64,000 nucleotides of DNA from Gigantopelta aegis (lineage: Eukaryota; Mollusca; Gastropoda; Neomphalida; Peltospiridae). The stretch is taken from NCBI RefSeq assembly GCF_016097555.1, contig NC_054704.1:76305081-76369080 (forward strand), written 5' to 3'. Positions 53,447-64,000 of this stretch are shown piece after piece. A program made the position numbers and the translations under genes. A model generated the notes under the pieces. It had not been told where the DNA came from. It searched no databases and worked only from the letters and a program-made list of their open reading frames with translations. The stretch's first letter is position 1. Every line of letters begins with the position of its first letter.

Positions 53447-56400
53447 ATGGCAGACGAGTTATTCAGCAAACGATTGCCTGTTCTGTTCAAGTCAAATGAC
53501 AGAGAAGACAGGTTTGTAAATGCTGGTTATCTTGTCCCAAAACCAACTCCATGGCCCGTGCTTATAAAACTTAAAGTCTAGACTTTAATAAAGTCCAGAT
53601 TTTAACGTCATGGCAACGCCATTCAAATAGCATTACTTAAAGTCTGGACTTTAAGTTTTTTAAGCATGGGCCCATAACAGTTTACTGATAACAAGACTCA
53701 TAGTGTTGTGGCCCCTCACAAAACGTGCTCTCCACACCCCCCCCCCCCCCCCCCCCCCCCCTCCCATAAACCCAACTATAAATCCTAGGTACAAAATGCA
53801 ACCCATCCAAGTTCATTACTGAATGTAGGGTACCAATGGACCTCCAAGGTGTAGTAGCCGTAACAGATCAATTACCGTATCAGTTTTCAAACATTATTAT
53901 TACATTTCAAGCTAGCCCAAGTACTCTGACTGTAAGAGAGCTAGACGGACATTTGGACAGTTATACGCTCTCATTACAGTCAGAGACCAACCTATGTATT
54001 TTTTTGGCAATTCCTGACAACCAAAAAGTTGGCAAAGATTCCCGCTGTAATATCACACCAATCCTATGTTTGACGTCAAATACCTTTGCATCAATCATTT
54101 TCGAGTTAACTGATAAAAAAAAAATCCACATATTAATCACTAATACACATACTACAGAAAGAAATCCGACAGCACCCACATTCAGCTACGCTTCGTGACA
54201 CTCCGTCGCCATAATTACAAAGCTCGGCGATCTATTTCGAGACGTAGATCACATGATCGCCCACTGGGCGATTCCTCCTTGTGCAGCAGTTACAGGGGCC
54301 GTCTCATATCAAGTGACGTTACAGTGAAGTTACACTAATCTAAAACTCGTAAAAGTAACACACACACACACACACACACACAGAGAAACAATATTATATT
54401 CAACTTTTCTCCAGGTGAAAAAGTCTTTGATCTACGACTGGTATGCCTGCTTGGCGTGTGCACCACTCTCTGTCTCTTTAGTGTTTGTCGGGCACTTGGT
54501 GTGGCTGGCAGTTTTGTAGCTATGTATGAGCCTGTTTTTTTTTAACTTTTCTATATTTTATCTCCACATTTGACAATTGAGTTTTTTTTTGTGTCCAAGG
54601 AACGAATCGTCAAACTACATTGGAGACAGACGAATAATTCTTTTTCAGGAGTGACAGTTGCATCAAAAACATCACTTAATGTCTGTGCAGCACTGGGCCC
54701 ACCTTTGAATTGTGTACAAATTCCTGTTCTACGCAACCGTCCACTTTTATCCTCGAAACGTTCTTTACAGCATGCACATTCCATCGCAGAAACACAAAAC
54801 GAAACTAATCCATGTTGTAACATAGCTTGGTATGAGACAGCCCCTGTAACTGCTGCACAAGGCGGAATCGCCCAGTGGGCGATCACGTGATCTACGTCTC
54901 GAAATAGATCGCCGAGCTTTGTAATTATGGCGACGGAGTGTCACGAAGCGTAGCTGAATGTGGGTGCTGTCGGATTTCTTTCTGTAGTATGTGTATTAGT
55001 GATTAATATGTGGATTTTTTTTTTTATCAGTTAACTCGAAAAATGATCAATGTAAAGGTATTTGACGTCAAACATAGGATTGGTGTGGTATTTGAGCGGG
55101 AATCTTTGCCAACTTTTTGGTTGTCAGGAATTGCCAAAAAAATACATAGGTTGGTCTCTGACTGTAATGAGAGCGTATAACTGTCCAAATGTCCGTCTAG
55201 CTCTCTTACAGTCAGAGTAATCGGGCTAATTTCAAGCCAGATCCTTTAGTGTGTTATGGAAATAATTATGTAACATGTCATGACTCATTGCCCACCCACT
55301 GTATCCATGGCTGTATATACAAGTTAAATATACTCAAAGGCAAAGGTTATTGTGACATGGATTGTTTGGAGTAATAAATTTGTGAATGGATTTATGGATG
55401 TAAACCAGAGAAAATGTGCATGAAACAGCTCAAAGAAATGCAACCAAGCAGTTGTTGCAGCGATTGCTTGCTTTGTGCAATAAATATGGAATATTTGGGA
55501 GAAATGCTGTCCAGTGTTCACCATAAAAGGTTAGACATTCAGTTGTAAATCATTGCCACTCTGTGCAGCCTTCAGAAGGCCAGAAGTCAGAAAAACACTA
55601 TTAGTTAACTGTTTGATGCTATTTCATCATGCCACACCTCAGTGAAAATGACAGATGATGAGTCATAGGTATGTTTGAATCTGGGACCTCGCAGCGTGAT
55701 GTCGCATGTCAATTCAACGTCCACAGAAACACCATATGGCACTTACGGCAATGATATCAATAAAACAACCAGGTCAGGGACCGTCGCCGTAGCAGCCGAC
55801 TACCCGTGACCACCTCTCGCCAAGACACATGAATCCGAACCATGCATCTGAGAAACAGGTTCCACCCAGTAACCCTCACAGCCTGGTCCATTCCTTTCTC
55901 CAACGTTTAGTGGCCCCAATGAGATGACGATGCCAGACCTGTAGCAATGCTCAAGGTAGACACACTCGCTACTGACTGTGTGAACTTCGCTCTGGACCAC
56001 CTCTAGTGATGTGGCTCATTTGCATATATGCAGGTGCGCCCTTTTCATGGACTATTGCTCATTTCCATACCTTCGGACATTTCTCTTTCCATGTTATAAC
56101 GTTTTATACACGGCAGCAAAAACTTATCATCAATTAACTTTGTTTTTTGTGTTTCACAATAACTTTTGCCTTTTAGTATAAATTGAAACTGCAGGGTTGA
56201 AATAAAATGTAAGAGGTTCAAGCCTGGTTCTTATGAAACTTTAAGTCTTGACTTGTTTTGGCAATACCATACACATTGCAAGTGTGTGACATCATTATAG
56301 ATTAAAGTTTATTAACATGGGTTCTAGAGCCAAATTGGCATCCAGGATGAGTCAAGTTAACTGTTAGGACTAGGAGCCACACACTAGGGTCTCCACAAGT

Positions 56401-59400
56401 ACTTGAGCATGGGCCGAGTCTAGCAAGACTTGAGTCCATTCACAGAACTCGTAGCCTGTGCAAGGAAAAGCACTCTTAATTTATTTTTTAAATTTACACC
56501 ATTTTGCCATATGTTTCCACTGGTTACATTATATAGAGCTTATGAGCCATGGAGGGAAAACAAGTCAAATCTGTGGAATGCAATTCAATGGCATCATTTG
56601 GTATCCATGTTCAATGCTAGAATTAAGATGCATACTGCGCTATTTTACTTTATTCCTTAGTCTCATTATCATCTAGTGTAGGTATCAGGTACTCGTGTCT
56701 GGGTCGAGTTTGACCCTTGAATACTTGAATCCAATATTTTGGACTCGTGTATGCCCTACCACATACCTGTGATTAACACTGTTTTGTCCAGGTGTTTCAT
56801 CCCTCGACTTAGTACATTGCGACCGATTTGGTCGCATAAGTGACCATTGTTTTCATTTGGTGACTAAAACAGGGGCCAAGCTTCCATGTACGCAGGTACA
56901 CAGCTGCATACCACTGAGATTACCAATATTTTTTTATTTTATTAAAATACATGATCTAAATGCGTGTATGCTCTGTTTTATTTCATCGCCTACCACTTGA
57001 AAATTCCAAACTAGTTCCTTGTAAAACATTTCATACTATCTATATAAAAATAGAAGTAGACACAATCTGGCTCCTAAATGGAAAAGTTAACGTAGAGAGC
57101 TGTGTGTAAGTACTCGGAAACAGGTGCCCGATTATTTCAATTTGTGTAAAACCATCCTTCCTAACAACTGCATGCATGAATGGTTTTTTATTTTATCACT
57201 TATTTATTAGCAACAAAACAAACAAAAAAACGCTTTATAAATTGGCTATTAAACAGACAGTTATGGCTTTACATCTCAATAATTTGGTCACAATGAGGAC
57301 CCTTTATCTTTTTTGAGTGAAGTCAGGTCGTTTTAGTTTATTACTGTCATTAACAGCTGTTGATGGAGAGTTGTCAATATTCACAAATGCATTTCAAGTT
57401 ATTTTAATGTAATTAAGCTTAACATTTCAGAAGTTTTGAGGTAAAATATTTTGAAGTTAGCATGTGTGTAGTTAATTTGGACTAGATTATTTTGGGCATC
57501 TGTATTTTAAGCACATGTATTACCTCGACAATGATGCAATCTAAAGCCCTGACAATGTTGGGGTAGGGGACCACATGGTACATTAATTCATACCAACCGT
57601 CATTCTGTTCATGTGTCAGTAACACAACTTCAAATTCACATGAATGGGCAATGGGTTATGTTGTAAACTGTTTTATTCAAAAATTAAAAGTTGAAAATCA
57701 CTGGAATTTTATTCACATATTCCAAAAATTCAGTACTATCTCATGGCAAAATCAGTTTATTTAAAATACATTTTGAATGTCTTTGTAGTATAGAACCATA
57801 TAGTACAGGGGCCTAATTCACAAAGGTCTCTTAGGCTCTGCTAGACAACATAGCATCCTCTTTGCAAAACTTTTAGCATTGCACTGCGAGATCGCAAGTT
57901 GCGAGAGTTTAGTGAATTAGGCCCCTGGTATGTTAGGGTTAGGTCATTCACTGGTTACACAGTTATGATTCACATAACTGAACAATTGGTTATCTAGATG
58001 TAGGTATAAATTATAAGAACCAACTTCCGGGTACCTAAGATTTTTATATATTGCTCTCTGGGGTCATTCACAATTATTAAATTTATTTTACACGTATACA
58101 AGCCTTATCTATAGGTAGCAGGAGGATGGGTATAATACTAACAAATACTTTTAGAACAAACAATAACTGTTAAAAAATATTCCTTACAAAATAAAATAAA
58201 ATTATGGACACTTTGGAGGGGATGTAGGGCACAAAGAAGGCAAGGGTTAAAAAATGCTATTGTCCGACACCCGGGCAACTGATGATCAAGATCTCACTTG
58301 TCCTTGCTAATATAATAAGCTGATAAAATGTTTTGGATGGGCAAGTGGAAGAATATTACGGGCAAGTAAGAATGTAAGAAGTGAGTTTTAAAATACTAAA
58401 ATGTAAAATGCGCTTATGAAAAAGTTCATATTGTAACAATCTACATGTATAGTGTTTTTGATACACAGTGAGCATAACGCTGTAATCTTGTACTTTTGTG
58501 ACAAAATTAAATGATGTTAGGCTTCTTGTAACTTATTTCCATAATGAGTGGATATATACTGATGGAAAGAAATAAAGGATCACACAGATAGCAACAAGAA
58601 ATAATGACTGCATCAAAAATTAATTCACCTTGTCCGAAGTTGACTGGGAACATATAGGCAGCACATTCAGCACTGCAGACATTCAATCCCACTTTACAAC
58701 TTGGTATGAAATACAGACATTATTACGCTAGTTGTGAATTAAATTTGGTCTACAAAATAATGTGTTCCCTTATTTCTTTCCATCAGTATAGTTGGGGTGT
58801 GCGTGTTAATGAGAAAATATTAACTTTTCTATATTCGTGTATTTTTTATATTAAGATATTTAATCTCAATCATATCAGCTACATGTATTATCGGGTTACT
58901 TTACAATTTACATTTCCTGGGCTGATTCATAATTTGTATTTATTGTTTTCAGAAGAGGATCTGTTTATCTGCGAATGGAGATTCAGGCTGTGTCTGCACC
59001 ACTGCAAAGAAAGGTCAGTTTGACCATACATGTATTTCAGTCTATAGGCACCGTAATAAAAACAGGGGAGAGACGTAGCCCAGTGGTAAAGCGCTCACTT
59101 GATGCGCGGTCGGTTTGGGATCGATCCCCATCAGTGGGCCCATTGGGCTATTTCTCGCTCCAGCCAGTGCACCATGACTGGCACATCAAAGGCTGTGGTA
59201 GGTGCTATCCTTGCTGCCAATCGAAAAGAGTAGCCCATGAAGTGGCGACAGCAGGTTTCCTCCTTCAGTATCTGTGTGGTCCTTAACCATATGTCTGACG
59301 CCATATAACCATAAATAAAATGTGTTGAGTGCGTCGTTAAATAAAACATTTCCTTCCTTCATTCATAAAATAAAAACAAAACATAAATGCCCCTACTAGG

Positions 59401-62400
59401 TCGTTATAGGGTTAAACTCTTTTGAAATTGTACACTGCATTTCAGGTACTTTATCAAATTTTAAACAGCCGTTTTCTTATTATAATCTTCTTTTTTTTAA
59501 TTTCCAAGATTTTAGGGTACATAATTTTACCCTTCGTGTTCTCTGTGCTTGAAACGTAATTATATATCGGTACAAAATTAAATTTGAAATGAAGAAACCC
59601 CTAAAACCTTTCATGTCATTTTATTGATTTCTTTCAGGAGCTGGTTGTACGACTGACAGATGAAAAGGATTTATTTTTCCTGTACACTTTGAGACTTGGT
59701 GAAGAGGATTTTCAGACGTATGTAAAAGTTTGATCTTGGCCCATGCTTATGAAACTTTAGTCTATACTCAAACCTCTTATCACATCACATGGATGCAATG
59801 TGTATGGCGTTGCCATGATGTTAAAGTCTCATACTCTGGAGTCTTGAGTTTTTATTAGCATGGAGCCAAGATTCAGTTTTCTTCTGGTTATTTGTTGTAT
59901 TATGGATTAGAAGTTAAAATGCATTTACACGTATTTGCCAGGATGGCAGACTACAATGCACATTTCTAAAATGTATTTCATTCTTAGCCACGAAAGGCGA
60001 GTGATCACTCCTACTCTCCTCCACACTGACCTGGAATGTTTTATGAGAGCTGCAAATTGAATTCTTTGCTGTAACGTTTCTAATGCATTTTATTTGAAAC
60101 TTCATGTGAATTTTCAACTATCACCATTTCAGGAGAGTTATCTTCAGCTCACCTTGTTATGCTCATGGCGAAGACTGTACACCCATTATAATTTTAAATG
60201 TTTTTCAATATTTGTTTCCTATAGTTAAAATCTCGTCTACAGAAGGGTTCAAGTTAGACTAACAAACAGGAAGAGGTCAGTTCTTCCTCTAACTAATTCG
60301 GGAGGAATGAGATGATTTAGGAAGAATATAAAAGGTTTTTTTAATTTGGCAAATTCAAAGTGGATTTGACCATTTTGTTTAAGTTGCAATGTAATAACAT
60401 TGGCAGGCTTTCTTGTTTGACCGTAATGCCCACTAGCATATAAAAGTTTTGGGTTTTTTAATTTTGAAAATCCAAAGTCAGTTTGGATTTGACCATTTTG
60501 TTTAAGCTGCATTGTAATAACATGGGCGGAATGACCTGTTTGACCTTAGTGCCCACTAGCGTGAACCCTGTTATAAATCCATTTACTACAACAAACACCT
60601 GTCACATACAAGAACATTTTGTCTTGTATCTTAAATATATAATACTATTCTGTTGTTGCATTGCTTTAGTTAAGGGGTGTTCTCATTATGCAATTAGTCA
60701 CATCGACTTGTCACATGTCATCGAACAATACTGTGAGAACGCGTAAATCAGAACAACATTAGTCTTATAAGACAAGTCGTGTTGGAATCATACCGATTAG
60801 AACGTGTTCTATTTCTCATGACATATCGTAAGCTCTCAGCCAATCAAATCACATTAAAGTTCAACTGTTCAGTTTTGTCAACTCATGGTTTTTTGTTTGG
60901 TTTATAAAATTAACATGTTAAAATCCATCAAACCTATTATTGTCCGGATGTGGTCAATAATTGTTTTGTTACATATCATCAGTGAATTTTTTACTTCATG
61001 TTTTATTTATTTTAGTGGAAATTTGTATGCACTTAAATTTTCCGCAAAATATTTTAAAGTGACGAGCTTTGTTTGCAGTCATGGAATCTTATACACACGA
61101 TTCGAGTCGCTATGGCAAATCACATAATGGAAACGGTCTCTTTTTGATTTTAATGTCTGCAATGAATTTTAAATTTTTTTCAGACTGAAGCTACAGCAGG
61201 GTTTGTTGGTTGACGTTGGTGCTTTCCCACAAAAGTTCATTGATCTCCTTGAGTTATGCTTGAAGGAAGAACACAAAGATAATCCTAAGTAGGTTTCAAA
61301 AAGCAATACCCTACTTACACATGTACAGACAAATGTATGAAAATACAAAAATTAATTTTTAAGCATTAATGGTTTGTACATGAATATTTTGCTTGAGAAA
61401 ATATTTGTGTATAATTCATCAAGCTTCTGAAAGGTTAGATATTAGAATTAGCACTGGGTGAAGAGAAAAAATTGTCAGATTATCTATTAAGTTTAAAAAT
61501 TGTAGAAACCCATTTGTTTCAAAACAACTCCAGCAAGTAAGAAAAAGTCCATGGTCAAAAAACCTGCCATTGTAAAAAAAAAAACCTAAATAGTCCAAGG
61601 CAAAAAAGTGACCTCCACGGCATTGGCGATTGCCGTGGGCCATTGTAGGAGTTGCAAAATAAACCAACACTTATTACAAGACATTACTTTTCCAAATTAA
61701 AATATGATTTACATGTTGTTTTTAATTGGCAAATTTGGCAAGTGACAGAGCTTGTGCTGAATAGTTAAAATATATTCTAAACATTGCAACTGGTATACTT
61801 TTCTTATATTTAGTTGTCAGTAGTGTATCCTGTTTTCAACTGTTTTGTTTTCTCTTCCTAGATTTATTCTCCATCTTGTATCCCAGTGTTCCCTAGCAGG
61901 AGAGAAGTCGTCAGCTGTTCTGAATATAATTGAAACTAATCCTTTCAAACATCTGACTCATCTGTCTCTCAAGTTTGTGCCAGGCAGTGATGCAGATATT
62001 AAAAAATATTTAGCTGACTGTTTGAAGCAGCTCACGGTAGTTTTTAAACTTAATATTTTTTATTTGTTAGTGGTAGGTGAGGGAAAGAGTAGGGGTTAAA
62101 AAAAATTGGGGCTTAATAAAATTTTCTAGTTTAGATATTATTTATAATTCATGTTTATGTTTAACTTGTAATAACTAATTTAAATGTTGAATATTAGTAT
62201 TCTATAATTAATTCATATGTATTAGTTTATATCTGTCTTTTGATTTTGTCTTCTTGAGAAGATTATTACTTTGTTAATAAATTGTCAAGATAGGCTTCTT
62301 AATGGTTGAGAAGACTGTTTTTGTTAATAAATTGTCAAGATAGGCTTCTTAATGGTTGAGAAGACCGTTTTTGTTAATAGATTGTCAAGATAGGCTTCTT

Positions 62401-62965
62401 AATGTTTGAGAAGACTCAAGATAGGCTTCTTAATGGTTGAGAAGACCGTTTTTGTTAATAGATTGTCAAGATAGGCTTCTTAATGGTTGAGAAGACTGTT
62501 TTTGTGAAATAAAAAGATGAGATATAGGTATTACTTTTCTGGCAATGGCAGAAGTATTAACAGCGTCAACTTTTGGGTTTAGTTCCACGCTAAAGTTTTA
62601 CATTTATTTCCATTTCTCACAAACCAATAATTCTTGATTAATAAAACTTGGTTTGTAGTTGCACCTATGCATATAGAACAAAAGTTAAATAAAAAAATTA
62701 ATTTAAATTTTTTAATTAATGTTTTTCATCATTTATTTGGGGGTTTTTAATTATTATTTTATATGCATTAAGACAAACGTCCACAGGTGCAACTATAAAC
62801 CAAGTCAGCAACATGAAATAAGTTTATGATAGGCGAGACATTTAATTCTACAGAATTCTTGTTTAATATTTTGTTGTTTTATTTTAGGAAACAAACATGC
62901 TCCTGCAGCAGAGGCTGGAACATACCAACACAGATCTTAGTCAAAAGTTACAACATACTCAAGAG
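53447..62965 (+). CDS. SASS6: SASS6, spindle assembly abnormal protein 6 homologue (N-terminal part; runs off the window)
   Basis: SAS-6 builds the ninefold cartwheel that templates new centrioles. Six coding exons: 53447-53511, 58953-59013, 59638-59717, 61184-61288, 61862-62036, 62888-62965; all introns GT-AG, phases consistent, 188 codons so far. The start codon has A at -3 and G at +4, and [20 protein letters not shown] lines up with the human N-terminus. The globular head is well conserved: [42 protein letters not shown], and [17 protein letters not shown], where F132 corresponds to human F131, the hydrophobic residue of the head-to-head contact. From about residue 170 the coiled coil begins ([20 protein letters not shown]). 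The remaining coiled coil and tail lie to the right. Intron 1 is 5.4 kb and full of transposons. Confidence 0.97.
53552..53674. mobile_element. Palindromic MITE, TGGCCCGTGCTTAT family, copy 1
   Basis: TGGCCCGTGCTTATAAAACT + TAAAGTCTAGACTT at the left mirrors AGTCTGGACTTTAAG + 'ttttttaagcatgggccca'. It lies only 40 bp into SASS6 intron 1. Relatives: 56223-56331 and 59735-59870. Confidence 0.85.
53736..53762. repeat. Poly-C run
   Basis: About 24 C with one T near the end, in SASS6 intron 1. Confidence 0.9.
53906..55235. mobile_element. Long-TIR DNA transposon with captured gene fragment
   Basis: The left arm (about 53906-54317) is mirrored by the right arm (about 54826-55235). Both begin near 'tagccc' + 'tactctgactgtaagagag' and run through 'tagacggacatttggacagt', 'gacaaccaaaaagttggc', 'tgacgtcaaa', 'cgaagcgtagctga' and 'gatcgcccactgggcgat' to 'gcagttacagggg'. 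The ~510-bp centre is single-copy and includes coding-like minus-strand sequence (54551-54784) and (AC)n. No transposase is recognised, so it is non-autonomous. Outer parts match 6005-6465. Confidence 0.85.
54440..54784 (-). pseudogene. Captured fragment of a zinc-binding-domain protein gene
   Basis: On the minus strand, [20 protein letters not shown] at 54784 continues [20 protein letters not shown] and [20 protein letters not shown]. The spacing CxxC - about 50-55 residues - CxxC with an intervening 'LSDVFDA' helix resembles ZAD-like treble-clef zinc-binding modules. After in-frame stops near 54550 the same frame goes on in a basic Ser/Thr-rich style ([20 protein letters not shown]). It fits a host gene piece taken into the transposon and decayed. 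The module assignment is inference. Confidence 0.5.
55331..56178 (+). mobile_element. Tc1-type transposon, internally deleted, copy 2
   Basis: Both ends are clear: TACTCAAAGGCAAAGGTTAT at the left and, in complement, TACTAAAAGGCAAAAGTTAT at the right, each next to TA (55329-55330 and 56179-56180). It carries the transposase N-terminal helix-turn-helix region ([20 protein letters not shown] near 55670) and then jumps at about 55904 to C-terminal remnants, the same junction as copy 1 (13782-14603). No catalytic domain. In SASS6 intron 1. Confidence 0.92.
56223..56331. mobile_element. Palindromic MITE, TGGCCCGTGCTTAT family, copy 2
   Basis: 'cctggttcttatgaaacttt' + 'aagtcttgact' against 'aaagtttattaacatgggtt'. 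Diverged. Confidence 0.65.
56332..57805. other. SASS6 intron 1, no further feature recognised
   Basis: AT-rich unique-looking sequence. Short open frames near 56430-56676 overlap each other and have no domain or splice support. Confidence 0.45.
57806..57926. mobile_element. MITE with CAGGGGCCTAATTCAC ends
   Basis: Left CAGGGGCCTAATTCACAAAG, right 'agtgaattaggcccctg'. The inner halves are partly complementary. In SASS6 intron 1. Confidence 0.85.
58557..58788. mobile_element. Mariner-type MITE, TACTGATGGAAAGAAATAA ends
   Basis: Left TACTGATGGAAAGAAATAA, right 'ttatttctttccatcagta'. TA on both sides (58555-58556 and 58789-58790). No transposase. Ends 164 bp before SASS6 exon 2. Confidence 0.88.
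59065..59368 (+). mobile_element. SINE family A1 in SASS6 intron 2
   Basis: Head 'gtagcccagtggtaaagcgc', box B 'gggatcgatcccc', part of the body missing, A1 tail 'gcgtcgttaaataaaacatt'. AATAAAAACA on both sides (59055 and about 59369). Confidence 0.9.
59735..59870. mobile_element. Palindromic MITE, TGGCCCGTGCTTAT family, copy 3
   Basis: 'cttggcccatgcttatgaaa' + 'ctttagtct' against 'agtcttgagtttttattagc' + 'atggagccaag'. It starts 18 bp after SASS6 exon 3. Confidence 0.82.
60330..60560. repeat. Two-copy tandem duplication, about 118-bp period
   Basis: 'ggatttgaccattttgttta' + 'agttgcaatgtaataacat' near 60362 recurs near 60485. Each copy ends 'tgcccactagc'. SASS6 intron 3. Confidence 0.85.
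61440..61760. mobile_element. Diverged MITE, relative of 31294-31487
   Basis: 'agcactgggtgaagagaaaa' + 'aattgtcagattatctatta' at the left and 'ttggcaaatttggcaagtga' + 'cagagcttgtgctg' at the right. A central 'agtccaaggcaaaa..cattgtagg' block resembles 48254-48435, suggesting nesting. SASS6 intron 4. Confidence 0.6.
62271..62507. repeat. 50-bp tandem repeat, about 4.7 copies
   Basis: Unit 'ttgttaataaattgtcaaga' + 'taggcttcttaatggttgag' + 'aagactgttt'. One unit is shortened ('aagactcaagatagg'). SASS6 intron 5. Confidence 0.93.
62646..62805. mobile_element. MITE with ACTTGGTTTGTAGTTGCACCT ends
   Basis: Left 'acttggtttgtagttgcacc', right complement 'ggtgcaactataaaccaagt'. AT-rich interior. SASS6 intron 5. 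Confidence 0.8.
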
Positions 62966-63366
62966 GTAACAATTTAACACAAATATGTTAGTATCTGTGA
63001 AAAGTAAAATTGTTGTATAAGAGTTGAAAACTTAATCACTTGGAAATAAGGCTATTTTTGTGTTGTGACTTTGTCACATATTTCAGTCGAAAAAGTCAAA
63101 TCACATTTTGATGATATAAAGCAGATAATTTGGCCAGTATTGTCAAGTTTGATGGGATGGGGATATGATAATAATATATTTATAAAGAGCTTAACACATG
63201 AGTATGGGAATGAAATATTCACTGCATATTATTAAACTTGATTAATCAACTCCCTTATATTGTTAATATTGTCTGACATACAATCAGATAAGTTCAGATT
63301 TAATGCAGAACGTTTAGTTTACTAAATAAATAAAAACAAAATTTAAATTTACAAAATAATAATATA
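62966..63366. other. SASS6 intron 6, no further feature recognised
   Basis: AT-rich intron sequence. Confidence 0.5.
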
Positions 63367-64000
63367 CAGTGTTCGAGATTAACGGTATCCCGATATCCCA
63401 GGGATACCAGAATTTATTTTTGGATACCAGACTTCAAGAACCCAGTATCCCACCGGGATGCCATATAATGTTGTTGGGGTTTTATAATCCTGCGTTTTTT
63501 GTTTTCACTAAAACGATGTAAGTCATCATTGACTGGTAAGTTAAGTAAAAGTATTTTCGAGCTAGTACCCAGTCTAATGCTATGCCATAACAATATCCCA
63601 CCCCCCAACTTGTACCCAGTCTAATGCTACACTGGGACAATAGCAGCGTAGCAATAGACTGGGAACCGCTAAGTCGCTATTGTTTTTGTTGGATGTTTTC
63701 TCACTTGGTATTGATTCCACATCTGCAAAAAATTGATACAGGTAGGTTTATCATTAGTAATGTCAGAAACACTTATAGATTACTGCTAAATATTAATTGA
63801 TGTCAATATTACTCAAAAATAGATGAAGCCAATCTTTTTGCCGATTCTGTTTGATTGCGAATATCACAAATGCCGCGATTTTGATTGCGGCGTAGCATTA
63901 GACTGGGAACAAGTACATTTTCGTCCAAGTTTGTTATGATGTTATCTATGAATTTCATTTAAATGGGATACTGAATTCTCAGGTGGGATACCAGATTTGG
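63367..64000. mobile_element. hAT-like non-autonomous element with nested MITE, cut by window end
   Basis: Begins CAGTGTTCGAGATTAACGG and has repeated 'gggataccag' motifs near 63410 and 63984. Inside, 'acttgtacccagtctaatgc' (63608) and its complement 'gcattagactgggaacaagt' (about 63895-63914) bound a ~305-bp inner element. A further 'gtacccagtctaatgct' lies at 63566. The right end is outside the window. Confidence 0.65.

Noticed and set aside
53836-54198. 120-codon plus-strand open frame and its 72-codon minus-strand partner
   Set aside because: Both lie in the terminal inverted repeat of the 53906-55235 transposon; the mirrored arm does not keep the frame.
54570-54890. 106-codon plus-strand open frame opposite the zinc-binding-like fragment
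   Set aside because: The minus-strand reading has ordered Cys pairs and protein-like composition; the plus-strand one does not.

Overview
This is 64 kb of animal nuclear DNA. It is AT-rich, with spliced genes, long introns and very many short repeats. The two gene products I can name and the tRNA-headed SINE families (families I remember as abundant in molluscs) suggest a mollusc, most likely a gastropod or related marine lophotrochozoan. The organism call is inference; the gene calls rest on reading exons and splice sites.

Three genes are well supported. PRPF38A (+, nine coding exons, 25441-39089, 336 aa) encodes a spliceosomal B-complex protein. SASS6 (+, 53447 to beyond the right edge, six coding exons visible) encodes the centriole cartwheel protein SAS-6. 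Between them a minus-strand single-coding-exon gene (49023-49637) encodes a 204-aa death-effector-domain-like protein. A decayed copy of that exon, with its splice acceptor, lies 3.1 kb further on (46144-46513). Near the left edge, 3633-3845 looks like the last exon of an unrecognised gene with an apparent 2-bp frameshift.

The rest is mostly mobile DNA. 1-25 kb: SINEs, MITEs, a minus-strand LINE remnant, a Tc1-type deletion derivative, a broken Penelope-like element, and a pair of ~1.5 kb inverted arms (14.7-16.1 and 21.7-23.3 kb), the second running into a TCGATCGA-based tandem array. 25-39 kb: PRPF38A, whose 6-kb first intron holds a 3.9-kb hAT-type transposon inserted into an older SINE. 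39-49 kb: SINEs, MITEs and a 76-bp satellite. 49-64 kb: the DED gene, then SASS6, whose first intron carries a transposon with ~410-bp terminal inverted repeats around a captured zinc-binding-protein-like fragment, plus a second Tc1 copy with the same internal deletion as the first.

Most notable: a set of hAT-like elements, from full size to MITE, with exact 5-bp target duplications; the long-TIR element with captured gene sequence; the duplicated DED exon; and a tandem repeat of the end of PRPF38A's coding sequence into its 3' UTR. PRPF38A and SASS6 are housekeeping genes and no operon-like relation between the genes is seen.
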